Part shown: piece after piece, positions 11,355 through 25,200 of the stretch
Layout: the number at the start of each line of letters is the position of its first letter
How positions within the stretch are numbered: position 1 is the stretch's first letter
Assembly: GCA_014529385.2 (NCBI GenBank)
Contig: CM043944.1
Location: 49,709,768 to 49,773,767 of the forward strand
Source: Adiantum capillus-veneris
Lineage: Eukaryota > Streptophyta > Polypodiopsida > Polypodiales > Pteridaceae
Direction: 5' to 3'
DNA length: 64,000 bases
The notes under the pieces: model-generated
The model's input: the letters and a program-made list of their open reading frames with translations, nothing else
What the model was told of the DNA's origin: nothing
The model's database searches: none
Made by a program: the position numbers and the translations under genes

Positions 11355-13985
11355 TGTCCATAGGGCTACAACCACCTCTACTAAGAGAGGGATACATCAA
11401 CAACAAGGGGAGACTCTCCAAGTGAGAAAACACAATATGTACAATGGGGCTAAATCACAAGATGGGAGGAGGGAAGAGCCACACAGGTGGACGGTAGTGC
11501 CATTTGGGTGCACCCTGGACCATGGTGAAGAAAGGTCCTCGGTGCCGGAGTCGCTAGAAAGCCTCTCTGCGCTCCCACATGCGGTCGGAGCTTCCCTGGA
11601 GTCTCTTGAATTGACCGCTAAGAGTGTGAATCAACTCCAACCAGAAATCACGAACAGTCTTTCCGGTGGGACAGGGCAAGCCTCGAAGATGTGGAAGCAT
11701 TGGGTCCGCCAAATGAACCAAAGTGTCAGGCCACAGACGAGCTACCAACAAACCTCTCTCTCACTGCACCACTCCCGGGGGGTAAGCTCTGTGGCAGCTG
11801 AAGTGTAAGTGTCGACCCCCCTGGATCACTATCATCCTGCTTGTGGAAGCAAGCCAAAAGTGGAGCGCAGGGCCCGTGAGAGTGCACCAGGCTGCCGCAC
11901 CCCAAGTGTACTATGGAAAGAGCCGACATCAAACGAAGAACCCGAAGCCAAACCTGTTGTGCCATGGGGCAGTCCCACAAACAGTGTCGCTGACTCTCCA
12001 AAGGATGGCCACAAGTTGCACAGGCTGCCGAAAAGCCATTGTGTACTAGCCAGCTCCCAACTATTGTAGCTCTATGTGCAACTAGCAAGTGGAACAAAGT
12101 GACTTTCCTCTATTGTCTGGAGTCCCACAATCGCTCCCAGAAACCTGACACGAACTCAACTGTGAGACCCACCTCCTACCAATGAAGTGTTGCAGGAGGA
12201 CCGGCCTCTCTCCCTGCTGCCAGTATGTGGCGCCACAGTCCAACTATGTAGTGAAAGAATGGGATCCCAGGGTGATCGGCTGAAGAGAAGGGGTCTCTCC
12301 AGAACCACTCTCTAGGGTCCCACAGCACTCGTGCCAGAGGGCAGCTCTCCCAAGCCCAAAGCTGCCAGTGGCTTGTCTCAAGATCTGCACGGTCAAGATT
12401 TATGACACAGGTCCTCCCACAGATGCCCAAAACTCATATCCTCTGAAAGCAACACTCTGCAACCTGTGGAGCCTCTTTTGACACTTTGTGAAGACGACCC
12501 TCTCCCTAAACTTCAAAGAATATATGGCATACGCACACTGAGCAAACCCGAACTGCGATGAGGACCTCCAGTCGCATGAATGTCCCCATCCATCTGAGAG
12601 CTGTTGTCTCGAAAGGGGTGAGCCAATCAATCGGTAAAGCCTCTGTAATGTCTTTGCACATGCTCTGCACCCCCCTCATGCCTCGTAGCTGGATGCTCTG
12701 AGCCTCCTCGGGAAAACCTGAAAACTAGAGTCAGACCAAGAGTGCGGGATGGACCCTCTGCCATGGGACCCCAAGAAACATAAGGTCTGCTACCAACCAG
12801 GTGGCCTCTCTTAGTCCTAACCATGGGGTTCCAGACAAGGGGCTCTCTGAAGCGCTCCTCCGTGCAAGTGGGCTGATGCCACTCTAGGCCACTCCTCAAC
12901 TGCTCCAAAGACCTAAGCACGCTCGTAGCAAAACGATCCTCCAACCTCTTGCTCAGACAAACTCTATGCATCTCTGTAAAAATTCACCTGTATGAGGCAC
13001 TCGAGCTCGAAGTTGGTGAAGCAACAACTCCTTCCAAAGCTCCTCCCTTGGAAGCAGTCCTCTGACCACAAACTTCCCAAGAAGGGCTCTGTTGTGCTGT
13101 GCTGGGTCGATGATCCCCAACCTCCCCTGAGAACATGGTAAGGTGATGACATGCCAGGCTACTTTGGCCCAGGCGAGCTGGGTGTCAGGCCTTGATCAAA
13201 GAAAATTCCTTATCAACCTCTCCAGCTGGCTGATACAGGAGCTCGAGAAAATCCAGCAAGACGTGATGTACCACATAGTAGCCAACAGCACTTGGTTGGC
13301 CACTACAACTCAGGCATCTCTCCAGTGTACAAAGTGTATTGAAATGCGCTACAAAGATCTGAACCAAGCAAGTCCCAGTACTCCAAGAAGAAACTCGCAG
13401 TCAAACCATCCAGCCACCTTGGGGTAGTGCTCTGAGGGCCTCATAAAGCTCCTCTAACTAGAGGGAAAGCTCTAGTCTTTGACTCATCTCCTCAGAACAA
13501 GGTACGACATCTGTGCCCAAACCTGCTCTCTGCATGCATCCTGACACTCTGACCGTGGCTCAGCTAACGCAGATCCCGATAAAAGTCAGTAGCAACTGCA
13601 CCCAATATCCTCAGGCTCTAAAGCAACGGACTCGTCGGGCCTCCTTACCTCGCTGACACTGGTGTGCGCATGGCAAGGACCCACCATATCAAAGAACTCC
13701 CTAGTAACTCTGTCTCCCACCAAGGTCCACTGAGATGCCTGCCGATGGAAGGCAAACGCTAGCCAGCTCCTGTCGAGCTTGTTGCATCTGCTCATCCAAC
13801 CAAAGACTGTCTGGGTGATGCTCCTCCATCCTCTGCAAGGAAGCCATGCCCCGTCGGAGACGCTTCTCCTCCTCCCTGGCTGTAGCCAAGCGAGCTACAA
13901 GCTCGTGGAGGAAGAGGCGACTAAGCTCAGCAAGTCCATAGGGCAATCTACCAGCAAGGGAGTCCTACGTGTCCAAGCTCTCTGG
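11355..13985 (-). mobile_element. LINE-B, L1-type non-LTR retrotransposon remnant
   Basis: A second LINE lineage. On the minus strand the order is: a helical linker after the endonuclease (13701-13946, LHELVARLATAREEEKRLRR), the W-x-L-V-G-D-R-V-T-x-E-F-F block (13586-13795, WTLVGDRVTREFFD) that precedes plant L1 RT, a shortened RT region, a post-RT block near 13100 (GGWGSSTQHSTTEPFLG, frameshifted), and a zf-RVT motif (CATCGHPLESQRHCLWDC, 11726-12097). About 430 bp lie where an RT domain of about 750 bp is expected, so the core is deleted. Left edge approximate. Confidence 0.75.
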
Positions 13986-13989
13986 TCTC

Positions 13990-15555
13990 TAGAATTGTCT
14001 CTCCAAATGTCCTCAGTAAACTGTTTTGTGTCTGTGTAACTCAAGTAGATATAGTCCAAGACATCCCTAGTCCTGATAGCTCATGACTCTAGAGAAAGGT
14101 CCGAAGACTTCTCTGAATAGATAGTGATAGCGACCCCGTATCTCGTAATACATTGTGCACTGACATATATAATGCATCTCCGTTTCTGGCTCTGTGTGGC
14201 ATAGGCAGCATATCCTGTTGGCTGCTGGTATCCCTTTGAACCTACCAGTCTCAATCTCAAGCCGGTGTGAAGATGTTTGTATCTGTCCAATGGCACACCG
14301 TACCCCATGAGAGAGAGGTGTATCAATATAGCTAGGTCGAATCACAAACACATCCTGTGTGAGTTGGAGAAGATGCTCTCTATGGAAAGCCATCTTCGTG
14401 CCCAACTCTTGCAGCTTCTCTGTCCATGTCCTCCTGGTGTCCAACTGGATCAGGTCCTAGCGAATGAGTCAAGTAATCTCCACCCGTGTAAGAGACAACG
14501 ATGGTGCATCAAGGGAGTACTAGAAGGAAGGTGATCTGTCCGCACTGAAGCCATGTATTTGGAACCATGATGACAGCTATGCATACCAGCATGATGTGTC
14601 CCCCTGTATAGCTAATTGTCTAGAGGACTCAAGGGCCAATCTGGCATATCTGTTTCTGGTAGTATCCCATAAGTTGTGCATAAAGGAGACTAATCTGGTA
14701 AGCGCCTGTATCTCCATGGGGGGGGGGGCAACTCCGCTCTAATGATCTCGTGTGGCACGGAGGCCTTGGCTCTAATCAACTGAGAGATCATAGATACCAA
14801 TGGCCTCTCCATCCCTCTCCACCCATCCTGACCTACAGAGGGTCCTCAAACCTGAACCCCATAGAGAATAGCTGAAGCTGCCAATGTATCAAAGAGCCAG
14901 AGCTTTGTTCGGGGTTCCTGGAACTGAACCTGCTAGCACACCCTCTCCAATCCTCATAAGGCCGCATACGCTCTGGTCAGTCTGTCTCTGCAGCTCTCTC
15001 CAAGGAAAACCTTGGCCCATTGAAGACTACCCCAAGATAAGTGTGTGCATCTGTGTACTCCACAGTCTCCTGTCCATATGTGAATGTAAGTGTTGATCTC
15101 CTGACCCACTATGGTGTGGTGTTAAACACCATAACCTTAGTTTTACCAAGGTTTACAGACAATCCACTATCCTCCGCAAAGTTATGTATTGCATCCAAAT
15201 GTCGTTGCATATCCTCCGATGAGTCAGAGATCAACACAATATCATCAGCATATAACAACAATAGAATCCATGTCCCTACTAGTTGGGCATGTCTGTCACC
15301 CTCTTTGTCAATGTAATCAGAAACCTCGTCTATATACTACATACCAAGTAGAGTAGGGGACAATGGACAACCTTGTTTCGCTCCAATAGTGGAGTGAACT
15401 AAATCAGATATCCCCTCTGGAGTGCATACATGTCCCACCACTGATCTGTAGAGAGCCATGATCCCCCAAATCAGCTCATTGGATACTCCCATCTCCTGTA
15501 GTCTGCGCATCAACCTGGCTCTGGGCACCATGTCATGCTTTGCGGAAATCCACAG
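13990..15555 (-). mobile_element. LINE-A copy 5, truncated at both ends
   Basis: Resumes the LINE-A sequence at the YLLELHKYR segment and runs through the zinc motif (CCLCHTEPETEMHYICQC, 14067-14444), the post-RT region and the RT part with [18 protein letters not shown] (15337-15531). It stops abruptly near 15555 in the FVDFRKAFD region. The 3' tail is missing, because LINE-B abuts it. Frames are broken. Confidence 0.82.
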
Positions 15556-16098
15556 GTACTTGCTAGATTCTTTAAATATGTTTCAGATTCTCTTGTTCAA
15601 TCGTCCAGTTAACCAATTTAAACATACCGCCTCCATTATTGCTTTGGAGGTAAATTTTGCATTCTATTCTTATACTCCCCCATCCATTCCTTTTGGTCGC
15701 CTACATGATTAAGCCTTGCTGCACTTGTATCTGCCTCCTAGAATGGGAGCCCTCTAAAAAACAGAATATTGACATATGGAGTCATAAAAGCTACATTCTA
15801 GGAGATTTAGGCCACAGGCAGAACTTAATTTTCGTAAATTTGTTGGGGTGTGTATTGCAGAATAGAGCTTGCTATTAATTTGTATTTACTGCCCCCCTTG
15901 TACTAAGTCTTTTGCAATGGTTCATTGAGCTAGCAACCTGATCACATGCCAAACCCGTTTTTAAAAAGTTCAATGTTCAATGCCATATGGTCTTCTGTCT
16001 TCAATAACACTTGTCAGACAAAAAGCCATCATGCAAACACTTCATTATGCATCATGATGAACATGCAAGGGAGACAACTGCTAAAAGACAATTGTTAC
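15556..16098 (-). other. Probable SSADH intron, no feature
   Basis: AT-rich sequence downstream of the last recognised SSADH exon in transcription order. I searched it for the expected terminal exon (a VAPFGG...GREGSKYG-type block) and did not find it. Confidence 0.5.
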
Positions 16099-16205
16099 CT
16101 CTGTAGAGATGAGACCTTCGTTTACACCAACTATTCCAAATTCTAGAGCCTCAGCAACACGCCATGCTCTTGATATATTTTGTGTGAAAAAGTATGCAGC
16201 TAAAC
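16099..16205 (-). CDS. SSADH exon l (last exon found)
   Basis: 107 bp, [16 protein letters not shown] and [14 protein letters not shown] donor GTAACA follows the GAG codon, so at least one more exon is expected, encoding the APFGG...GREGSKYG block and the C-terminus. It was not found between 1 and 16098. Confidence 0.92.
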
Positions 16206-19200
16206 CTGAAGACTCAAGGTGGCAGTATCAATTAGCACATTATTGCAGGGCTACCCATTCAAGCTCAACAGTTCAAAAAGGACAGAAACTTTTATTCACA
16301 TCAGATCAACCTATCAGTGAGGATTCAAACTACAAAATAAGTCAAACAAACTTCCACATTGCATTGGATTGAAACTAAAAGAGGGGGATTTCTATGAGGC
16401 GGACTTTTCCTACAAGTATCTGATATTCCTGACATCAGCAGATAAGCTCTCTGCCTTGCAATACTTAGGTCAATCTCTGTCTCTCCAGTTCTTTCAACTA
16501 TTCAAGTGCCGTTGTAGGCGTCATGTAATTATTCTTGCATATATGATAGTTGGGTTGTCGTCACCATCTCTGCTGGTTAAACATTTTGGTTGGTCTCTAC
16601 AACCAAAAAGACGATAAACAAAACTTGACGGCTCAAAAGTTTTAACATACAAGTGCAAAGCAATTGTCTGAGGAAATTTTTAACAAAGAAGATGACAAAA
16701 GGAAGAAACTGGAAACATGGCTGTCTGACCACATTTCACCAAGATGGATCATAAAGAAGAGTGAGTGGTGACTCCAGACTGCAAGTGTGAAGGTTCAAGA
16801 AATTAGAAGTTCAACCCAAAGATCTAAACAAATCGACATGCTCCTCTCTTTTTATAAGTTGTTTATGAGGTCTTGTTCCTACTTGCGGTAGGGCCAGGAG
16901 CAAGAGCTGTTGATGTGAAGTTTGTGAACTCAAAATTTTTAAGGGTCAGCACCTTGGAGAAGAGTGGTCAGCATTTTGTCCCTTTGCTTTCTCCCGAATA
17001 AGCGATACAAATTAATTATATGTTCAATTTTGGTCTTTAAGGCCACATTGGCCTTTGAAAAATTTTGATATACTAATGCTTTCTTCCTTCCTCTCCAATG
17101 GATTATGATAGATGCTTTTGACATAAATTTTGAATCTGAGCAGTACAGAATATAATTACCTGCACTGTGGGTTTCTATTGGGTGCTTTGATTTAAGCACT
17201 CTTGGAAATTTTTCAATTTGAAACAGAGATATTTTTTGTTGAAAACTAAAACTTTAGTAAAAAGGATTGCCTTATAGTACATAAATTTACCTGCCCTGTG
17301 CCTTTCTATCGGATGCTCATATTTATATTTTTTTGACAGAAACAAAAATTATTGTCAAATGTGCTATCAGGATTCAGAACTTACCAAACACTGTGTCATT
17401 TGCCATTTGTATAACCTCCTCTTCAGTTGTGAACCTAATCAAAGGAGCGACAGGCCCAAACACTTCTTCCCTGTTTAACAAGGAGATCTTGAGGTGTTAA
17501 TTTTACCAAAACCATAGTTGATGTGAAGGATACACCCACTCTCTCCCAGATCAAATAAGGAACACCCTTGTAAAAAATAATTTTGAAAAACTGATCATGT
17601 ATCGCACATATTAGCAGTAATGTACTGAACCAAGGGCGGAAATCATCCCATGAAGGCACACTCAACACAAGCTCTATCGCAACCACCTTAACCACTAAAA
17701 ATTGCATTACCTGAAGATAAGCATCTTTGTAGAAGCATCAGTGAGGACAGTTGGTTCATAGAAGGTGCCACCTAGACTATGCCTTTTGCCACCAAGCAGC
17801 ACCTTTGCTCCCTGTAATAAATTATATGTTGACACATTTATCAGAAATGGCTTTGCATTTTTCTCATGAATTATTTAGCTGCTTTACAGACCGCATATTA
17901 GATTATTTTCAAGCTCAAGCTTTAGTCCAAATTTCAAAAACCAGGGAAAAAATTTGTGCCCGCACTTCAGAAAACTGCCAAATTATTATGCCAGGTGACA
18001 GGTCAGCACATCTGTCCAGTTCCTGCCTTGGCTACTCTGCTCTGTTTCCAGTAGTTCAGTCATGTGCATATCTTTTGAGATCTTACTCAGCAGACTTTAA
18101 TTCAAGCATCTTCATGAAGGTTAGTGATACATACATACAATACAAGAAAAGTAGCCATTCTGTCATACCTTTGAAACAGCATCTTCAAGGTGCCTCTCAA
18201 CCTGCAACAAAATTATCTCTTTGTCAAGGTTGGTTTGACAAGATGCTTCAGGTGCAACACAGGTGTATAAACCACTCTAATTCCTGGTGTTTGTTGCCAA
18301 CTCTTATAATGCAGTGGCCAAATAGACTTTCAATTCATAGAAGGGTCACAATCTGGGACATGGGGACATACCTTGCCAACAGCAGCCTCATTGATCAAAG
18401 GACCCTGTAATGCAATTCAGAAATCTCAAACTCAGCCATTGAAGCTCTTTTTGCAGCAAGATAATCATGCAAAACAGAAATGAATTTTGGCCCTTGCTCA
18501 TACATTCATACAAGAATTTGTATCCACAGAACAATTTTTCTTTTGATTCGTTATACAAACTTTTTCAGTTCATCCTGAAAGAAATGAAGCCTTGGATGGG
18601 GGTGGTCCAGGCCATCTCATCATAGAAACGAACCCTTGGGTGGGGGTGGTCCAGGACTGAAAAGGGATCGCTCCAGAACTACTCACTGGGATCCACATCC
18701 GGCGCTATAAGGCTGACTCTCTTAACCCAAAGCCGGCAACAATCCCAAGAAACAACCATAGACCTTATCAAGCAACCATGTCCGGGCACAGGCTGCAACC
18801 ACATGAAGACTAGGCATCCTATGTATAATGTCCTTTGCACTATCCCCATCCATCTCTGAGACATTGTGCCAAAAAGAAAAATGCCAATCCTGCAGGAACG
18901 CCTTTACAATGTCCTGTCTCATGTACAAACAATCCCACAACTGGCTAAGTCTATCCATCCATACATCCTTACACAAATCCCCATAATAAAAGCATTTGTA
19001 CGTTAAAAAGTTGTTCCCTCTCTACCCTCCACACTAAAACAGCTTTTTGAGGGTGATCATAACGTAATGTCGGTCGGCAAGACTGCGCACTGACCATGGG
19101 ACCCTAAAAATATCCCTAAAACTTGATGCAGGTTATTTTGAGGATACAATGCAAGACAAAAACATTGTGTTTTATACGGAGACACACCAATGTGCTGGGT

Positions 19201-22200
19201 GCCTCTTTGTGGGAATGCATGGATATACATGGAAGTCGATTTGTCATCTTGAACCGTGCTTACCAACCATCACTAGATGAGCAAGGGGGGATGGCAATAT
19301 TATTCAGTGATGAGCTCCAAGGTATGGTCACTTAGGTATGATACATGAAGATTAGAATTCACATAGAGAGACCGAGTGACATTTACCTTCTTCACGTATG
19401 CTTTTTTGAAGCCTGCTTACCCCCGATATGCATCACAGGGTGAATCGCCTTGTAGCCCAGCATATGAAGATGTTCTGTGCTTTCCCAGATATTTTACTTG
19501 TTGGGAATTTTTATTGCACACACGGGTAATATGCAATCGGCGATGTATAATACAGAGGAGCCTATGTATAGAGGAATAGCAGCTAGCAAGTGGCTGCACG
19601 AAAGACATCCCAGGATATGGATAACGTAAAACATGATGGGAAACATTTCTTGGTTTCGGGAAAGTGCACATAGAATGAACAGTGAATTGTCACAATGTCG
19701 AAAATCAGGAGGCATTTGCATGTTAACCAAGATGTGTCAGTACCATACCAGGTGGGTTCTCCTACACTTATACCAGGAATACATAACTTCAATATCTCTC
19801 ATCGTTTGGTTAGTGTCGTGGCATTTCATACCTACTTATGCTTTACAGTAGCATGTACATGTCAGTTTGAAACATTATCCTCGTGATTCTTGCTATCCTA
19901 AGCACCACTTTACTCTTGAGACTGTTGGGGTATACTGCGATGTCTTTAATGCAGCAGACATTGACAGCGCCCACTAGAAGAGATTAAAAACGTGATTGGG
20001 GTGCCACATAATTGGGAGAGTGTGCTTTTCCTTGCACTACATGAATCCCCAAGCCATTGAGGAGCTATTTCTCACAAAATAGTTGGTATGATGATGAGTG
20101 TTGAGAGTCTCATGCTAAGATGCAAACATGATTCACTCTTGGAAGGAAGACCTCTAAACAAGCAAGGTTGCTCTTTTGACGCCTTGTGTGAAACAGGAGG
20201 CCCAAGAAACTAGCAAAGCTTGAGGAAAAAATCTATGAGCTATTCTTAAGTGAACGTAGTAAGGTTGCAAGAATTTAATCACCTTATGTTAGGTGCAACG
20301 GAAGTGTTGATGGTGATGGCTCAGGATGAGTGCTTTGCATGTACACAAGGATTCCTTTCAGCTTAAAAGAGTTGTGCAATGGACAAAGAGAAGAGAGAAG
20401 AGAAGCGTGAGTGAATGTTCTATGTGTGTGTGTGTGTGTGTGAAATGAAATGAAATGATATATTAACCTCTTCAAAAGGCCAAACTGACCTATGAGACAA
20501 AAGAGTTTACAAATGGTGAATCTGATACAATGTTTGTGTAAAAGACTGAAAACTAAAACTGAACTAAGCTAAAGTGGAATGAAATGAAAGGCTAAAATGC
20601 TGGAATCAAGATCCTATCCTATGATATCCAGCATCGATCGTTGGCGAAGTTCATCAATGTCCTCCTCCATGAGTACTCTGATTGGGCGTCTCCCGAGGTG
20701 TGCAAGAATAATCCTGACCCTATAATGTAGCCTCCACCTATGTCTCTATGACCCTCGCAATCATGGGCGTCTAGATCTCCCAAGCTCAGTGGCCCTCGCA
20801 GTCAGTGTGCCCTGGTACAGGTGGACTCTGAAGTTTGTTGTGATGCCTGCTCATCTGACGGTCGCGTATGTAGTATGAAGAAATCATTGATTTTCCTCTG
20901 TGAGTATCTCCTACTGTCTGGTCTCCTCAAGAGGTTCTCCCTATGTCTGCGCAGCTCCAATAAAAATAGCCCAAGGCATCTCTAATCCTGATATCTCATA
21001 ACTTTGGCCAATGGTCCAAAACCCTCTCTGAATAGGCAGTGGAAACGGCCTCGTATCTCATAGTAGACTGGGCGATGACATATGTGATGTAACTCCTCTC
21101 TCGCTCTATATGGCATAACTGACAAATCCTGGCCTCTGCTAGTACTCCTCTAAATCTGCTAGCCTCAATCTCTAACTGATGTGATGATGTGCGCATCTGT
21201 CCAATAACACATTGTAATCCATGGGATAGATGAGTGTCCATGTAGGCGGGTCTGGTCACAAAACAATCCTTTGTAAGCTCAAGGAGATGCTCTCTGTAGA
21301 AAGCCATCTTCGTGCCAAGCACATGCATAGGCTATATCCATGTCCTCCATAACTAAATCAAGTCCTGTCTGAGGAGCTGAGTGATCTCGGTCCGTGTGTC
21401 ACGAGGACGTGGCAATTGCTAACCTTAGTTGTTGGTTTCTTTCCAATGATTTTTGTTTTATTTTTGAGACCCTCTTTTTGAAGTTGCAAATGGTCGGACA
21501 TTGTATGGCCAATGTGAACGGTAGTTTCACCCGCATACGGGAAGTTGGTCGGCACTGGAATTCGTACAGTAAGAGGATGTCTAGGCTCAAAGCAAGATCA
21601 TACAGGTCCCCCCCGTCGCACTTAGCAAGTTGGTGGATACTAGGAAGTGAACTCAATAAAGGCATAAAGTCAAGGTGGGATCACCAACAGAAAGTATCCG
21701 ACAGTTGGGCCACATTGCACTTTTGGATGCGGTCCCAATGAGGATAGATGGTCAGAAGACCAACGGGAGCCCAACGGAAGCATCTCCTAAAAATTAGGGA
21801 ACTGCTATTTTGGGCCGTGAAATGTGTTCGCGTCATTACCTTCGATATGACCAAGGGAACATTTTAGTACTCTGCTGCAAAGTCAACCGATGCACCAGTT
21901 GAGAGATTTTTAAGCAGGAAACCCAATGCGGGGAAATTGCATGCATGAGTGCCAAGTGGCACTTTTTGGTCAATTTACCAAGTTTGGGAGAAGAGAACTC
22001 GTAACTGACTTTTGAGAGCAGTTTTGGAGGCTGTTAACGCTGATTTTCAGCCATTTCTCTCCATTTTTGAGCTTCCCATGACTTTGCCTAGGTCCAAGGA
22101 GCTCATTTTCAGCATTGGAAGGCATCAGATGCGTGTTTACAGGGCTGTTTTGCTGCGTTTTCAGCGATACGCAGGTTTTGGCAGCCATGGAAATCTTCTC

Positions 22201-25200
22201 CTTTTTGCATCTATTTGTTCACAGATGCATTACAGGTCAAGGGCAGAAGAGAGGGCGCTCGATTTATGCTGGGGGGATGCTTCATTGAGAGCCTGTCACA
22301 GGTTAAGAGCTATGGAGTGCTTTCTTTCCCTCTCATGTACAGTGTGGTGCTAGGTGTGATGCCCTGCACACTACACACTGCTCTCTCTCTCCCCTACGTG
22401 CAGTTATGTGATGCCCCACAAGAGGGCTACTCATTTGACTGATGTACAGTTGTGTGGGTTCATGCTTTTGTGCTGAGGCAAGAGCCTCCTTGAGCAGGAA
22501 TAGGGGTAGCTAACTGCTGCTCCAAAGCAGGCACTGGTGAGGGTCATAACCTCACCGTACAGGTGCAAAATCAGCGCTGTGTATGCGCTGTAAATTCACT
22601 CTTTTTCAGCCGTACGGACGCCAGGATCATTGGGAATCGTGCCCACTGGCAAAGGACAGTTAGGGGACTGTTTGGGGCTGAAAACAGGGCAAAAACCAGT
22701 AAATACAGCGTGCTGAATTTACTGTTTTGGAACAGGAATCAGAGGGTATACGACAGTGCAAGCGAGTTCCAGCAGGGGAATTGATTTCGTGCAAGTTTTG
22801 GGGCTGTTATGCTGCCGAAATTTGGCCAAATCAAATGGTATCTAGGTGGATACACGTGAAGGATTCCCAGGACCTTACCTTGTAATTTACCCTCCTAAAT
22901 AATAAAGAAATACCGAAAGGGGCGCCAATTTTGGGGCCTACAGGTTGTCGGCGTCTGCTCGGAGCATTCTAGCTTCCGAGTTGTGTGTGTGATTAAGTGT
23001 TAATTCCCATTACAGGTTCTCCTTGTAAAGTGCTCTGTGTGTGTGTATAAAGTAAAGAATTTCGGGTGAAAGCCAACGCCTACCGCCCTACGGGCCGGTT
23101 ACACCGTGTGAGAGACAAGGAGGACGCGTCCAACGAATACTGGAAAGGGGGTAATCTATCCATGTCAAAACCATATAGCTTGAACCAAGCTGTCATCTGT
23201 GCATACCAACAAGAGGTGTCTCCCTGTGACGCAAGTTGTCGAGAAGATTCCAAAGCTAGATGAGCATATCTGTCTCTGGGGAGATCCCTGATACTATGTA
23301 TGAAAGAAACGGATCTGGTAAGTGCCTCGATGACCAATGGGGGAGCAGCGAGCTTTGCACAAATAATCTCATGCGGTACAGAAGCATTGGCCCTAATCAT
23401 CTGAGAAATCATAGAGACCAAAGGCCTCTCCATGCACTTCTATCCATCAGTATTGCCAGCCCGGCTATGGCGGTCCACTGATGGCCCCCATATCTACACC
23501 CCATAAAGCATAGCTGATGTGACCAAAGTGTCGAAAATCCATAGTTTCGTTTGAGGTTCCTAAAACTGAACCTGCAAACACATCCTCTCCATCTTCCCTG
23601 CACCTGCATATGCTCTCGTTAGCCTAGACTCTGCTGCTCTCCTCAAAGAAAACACTGGGCCAGTAAAGACCACACCAAGGTGAGGAATGAAATGAAATGA
23701 AATGTTATAGTAACATCTTCAAAAGGCCAAAACGGCCTATGAGACCAATTTGTTACAAAGTAGTAAATCTAATACCATGTCTCGGCACAAAAGAACTAGA
23801 ACAAAGATACTACTCTGGATGTCGAGAGAGTATTGCTCGGATTCTCTATTGTAGTCTCCGTTGATGTTGTGTCGCCCCTCTCCTCAATCGTGGCCGTGCG
23901 GATCTCTGTAGCTCCTGTGCTCGGTCAATGAGAGTGCCGGTAGTGGTCGAATGAGTGTGGGTCGAGCTCTGCAGTGATGGCTGCTTCTGGCTGTCCCATA
24001 TCTAGTGAAAAGAAATCTGTAACTCTCTCTGGGAGCCTCTCTCTCTCTATCTCTCCCTAGTAAAGTGTCTCTGTACCTGTGTAACTCAAGTAGATATAAT
24101 CCAAGACATCTCTGATCCTCATAACTCATGACCCTAGAGAAAGGACCGAAACCCTCTCTGAATAAGCAGTGGAAACGGCCTCGTATCTCATAGTACACTG
24201 TGCAATGACATATGTTGATGTGAGGATGTCCGTATCTGACCAATGGCACACCGCAAACCATGAGACATATGTGTGTCCATGTAGCTGGGTCGAATCACAA
24301 ACCCATCTCCTATGAGGTGGACAAGATGCTCTCTATAAAAAGCCATCTTCGTGCCCAACTCCCGTGGCGGCTCTATCCATGTCCTCTTGGTATCCAACTG
24401 GATCAAGTCCTGACGAATGAGTCTAGTAATCTCCACCCGTGTAAGAGACATTGAGGTGCCTGAAGAGAGTACTTGAAAGGGGGCAGCCTATCCATGGTGA
24501 AGCCATGCGTATGAAACCATGATGTTATCTGTGCATACCAGCATGAAGTGTCCCCCTGAAGTGCTAACTGTCTGGAAGACTCAAGGGCCAGTCTAGCATA
24601 TGTGTTTCTAGTAGTATCCCACAAGCTCTGCACAAAAGAGACTGATCTAGTACGCACCTCAATCTCCATAGGAGAGGCAGCTAGCTCTGCTTAAATGATA
24701 GCGTGGGGTACGGAGGCCTTGGCTCTCATCAGTCAAGAGATCATAGATACCAAGGACCCCTCCATACGTCTCCAACCGTCCTGGCCTATAGAAGGTCCCC
24801 ATATCTACACCCCATACAACATAGCTGAGGGTACTAAAGTATCAAAGAGCCATAACTTTGTCCAAGGTTCCTGGAACGGAACCTCCTCTCCAAGCCTCCC
24901 AAGGCAGCAAAATCAGTCTAGTCTCTGTTGCTCTCCCCAAAGAAAACCTCGGCCCAGTGAAGACAACCTCAAGGTAAGTGTATGCATCTGTATACTCTAC
25001 AATCTCCTGACCATATGTGAAAGTCAGTGCTGAACTCCTGATCCACTGTGGTGAGGTGTTAAACACCATAACCTTGGTTTTACCAAGGTTTACAGACAAT
25101 CCACTATCCTCTGCAAAACTGTGTAATGCATCCAACTGTCGTTGCATACCCTTTGGTGAGTCAGAGATCAACACAATATCATCAGCATATAACAACAATG

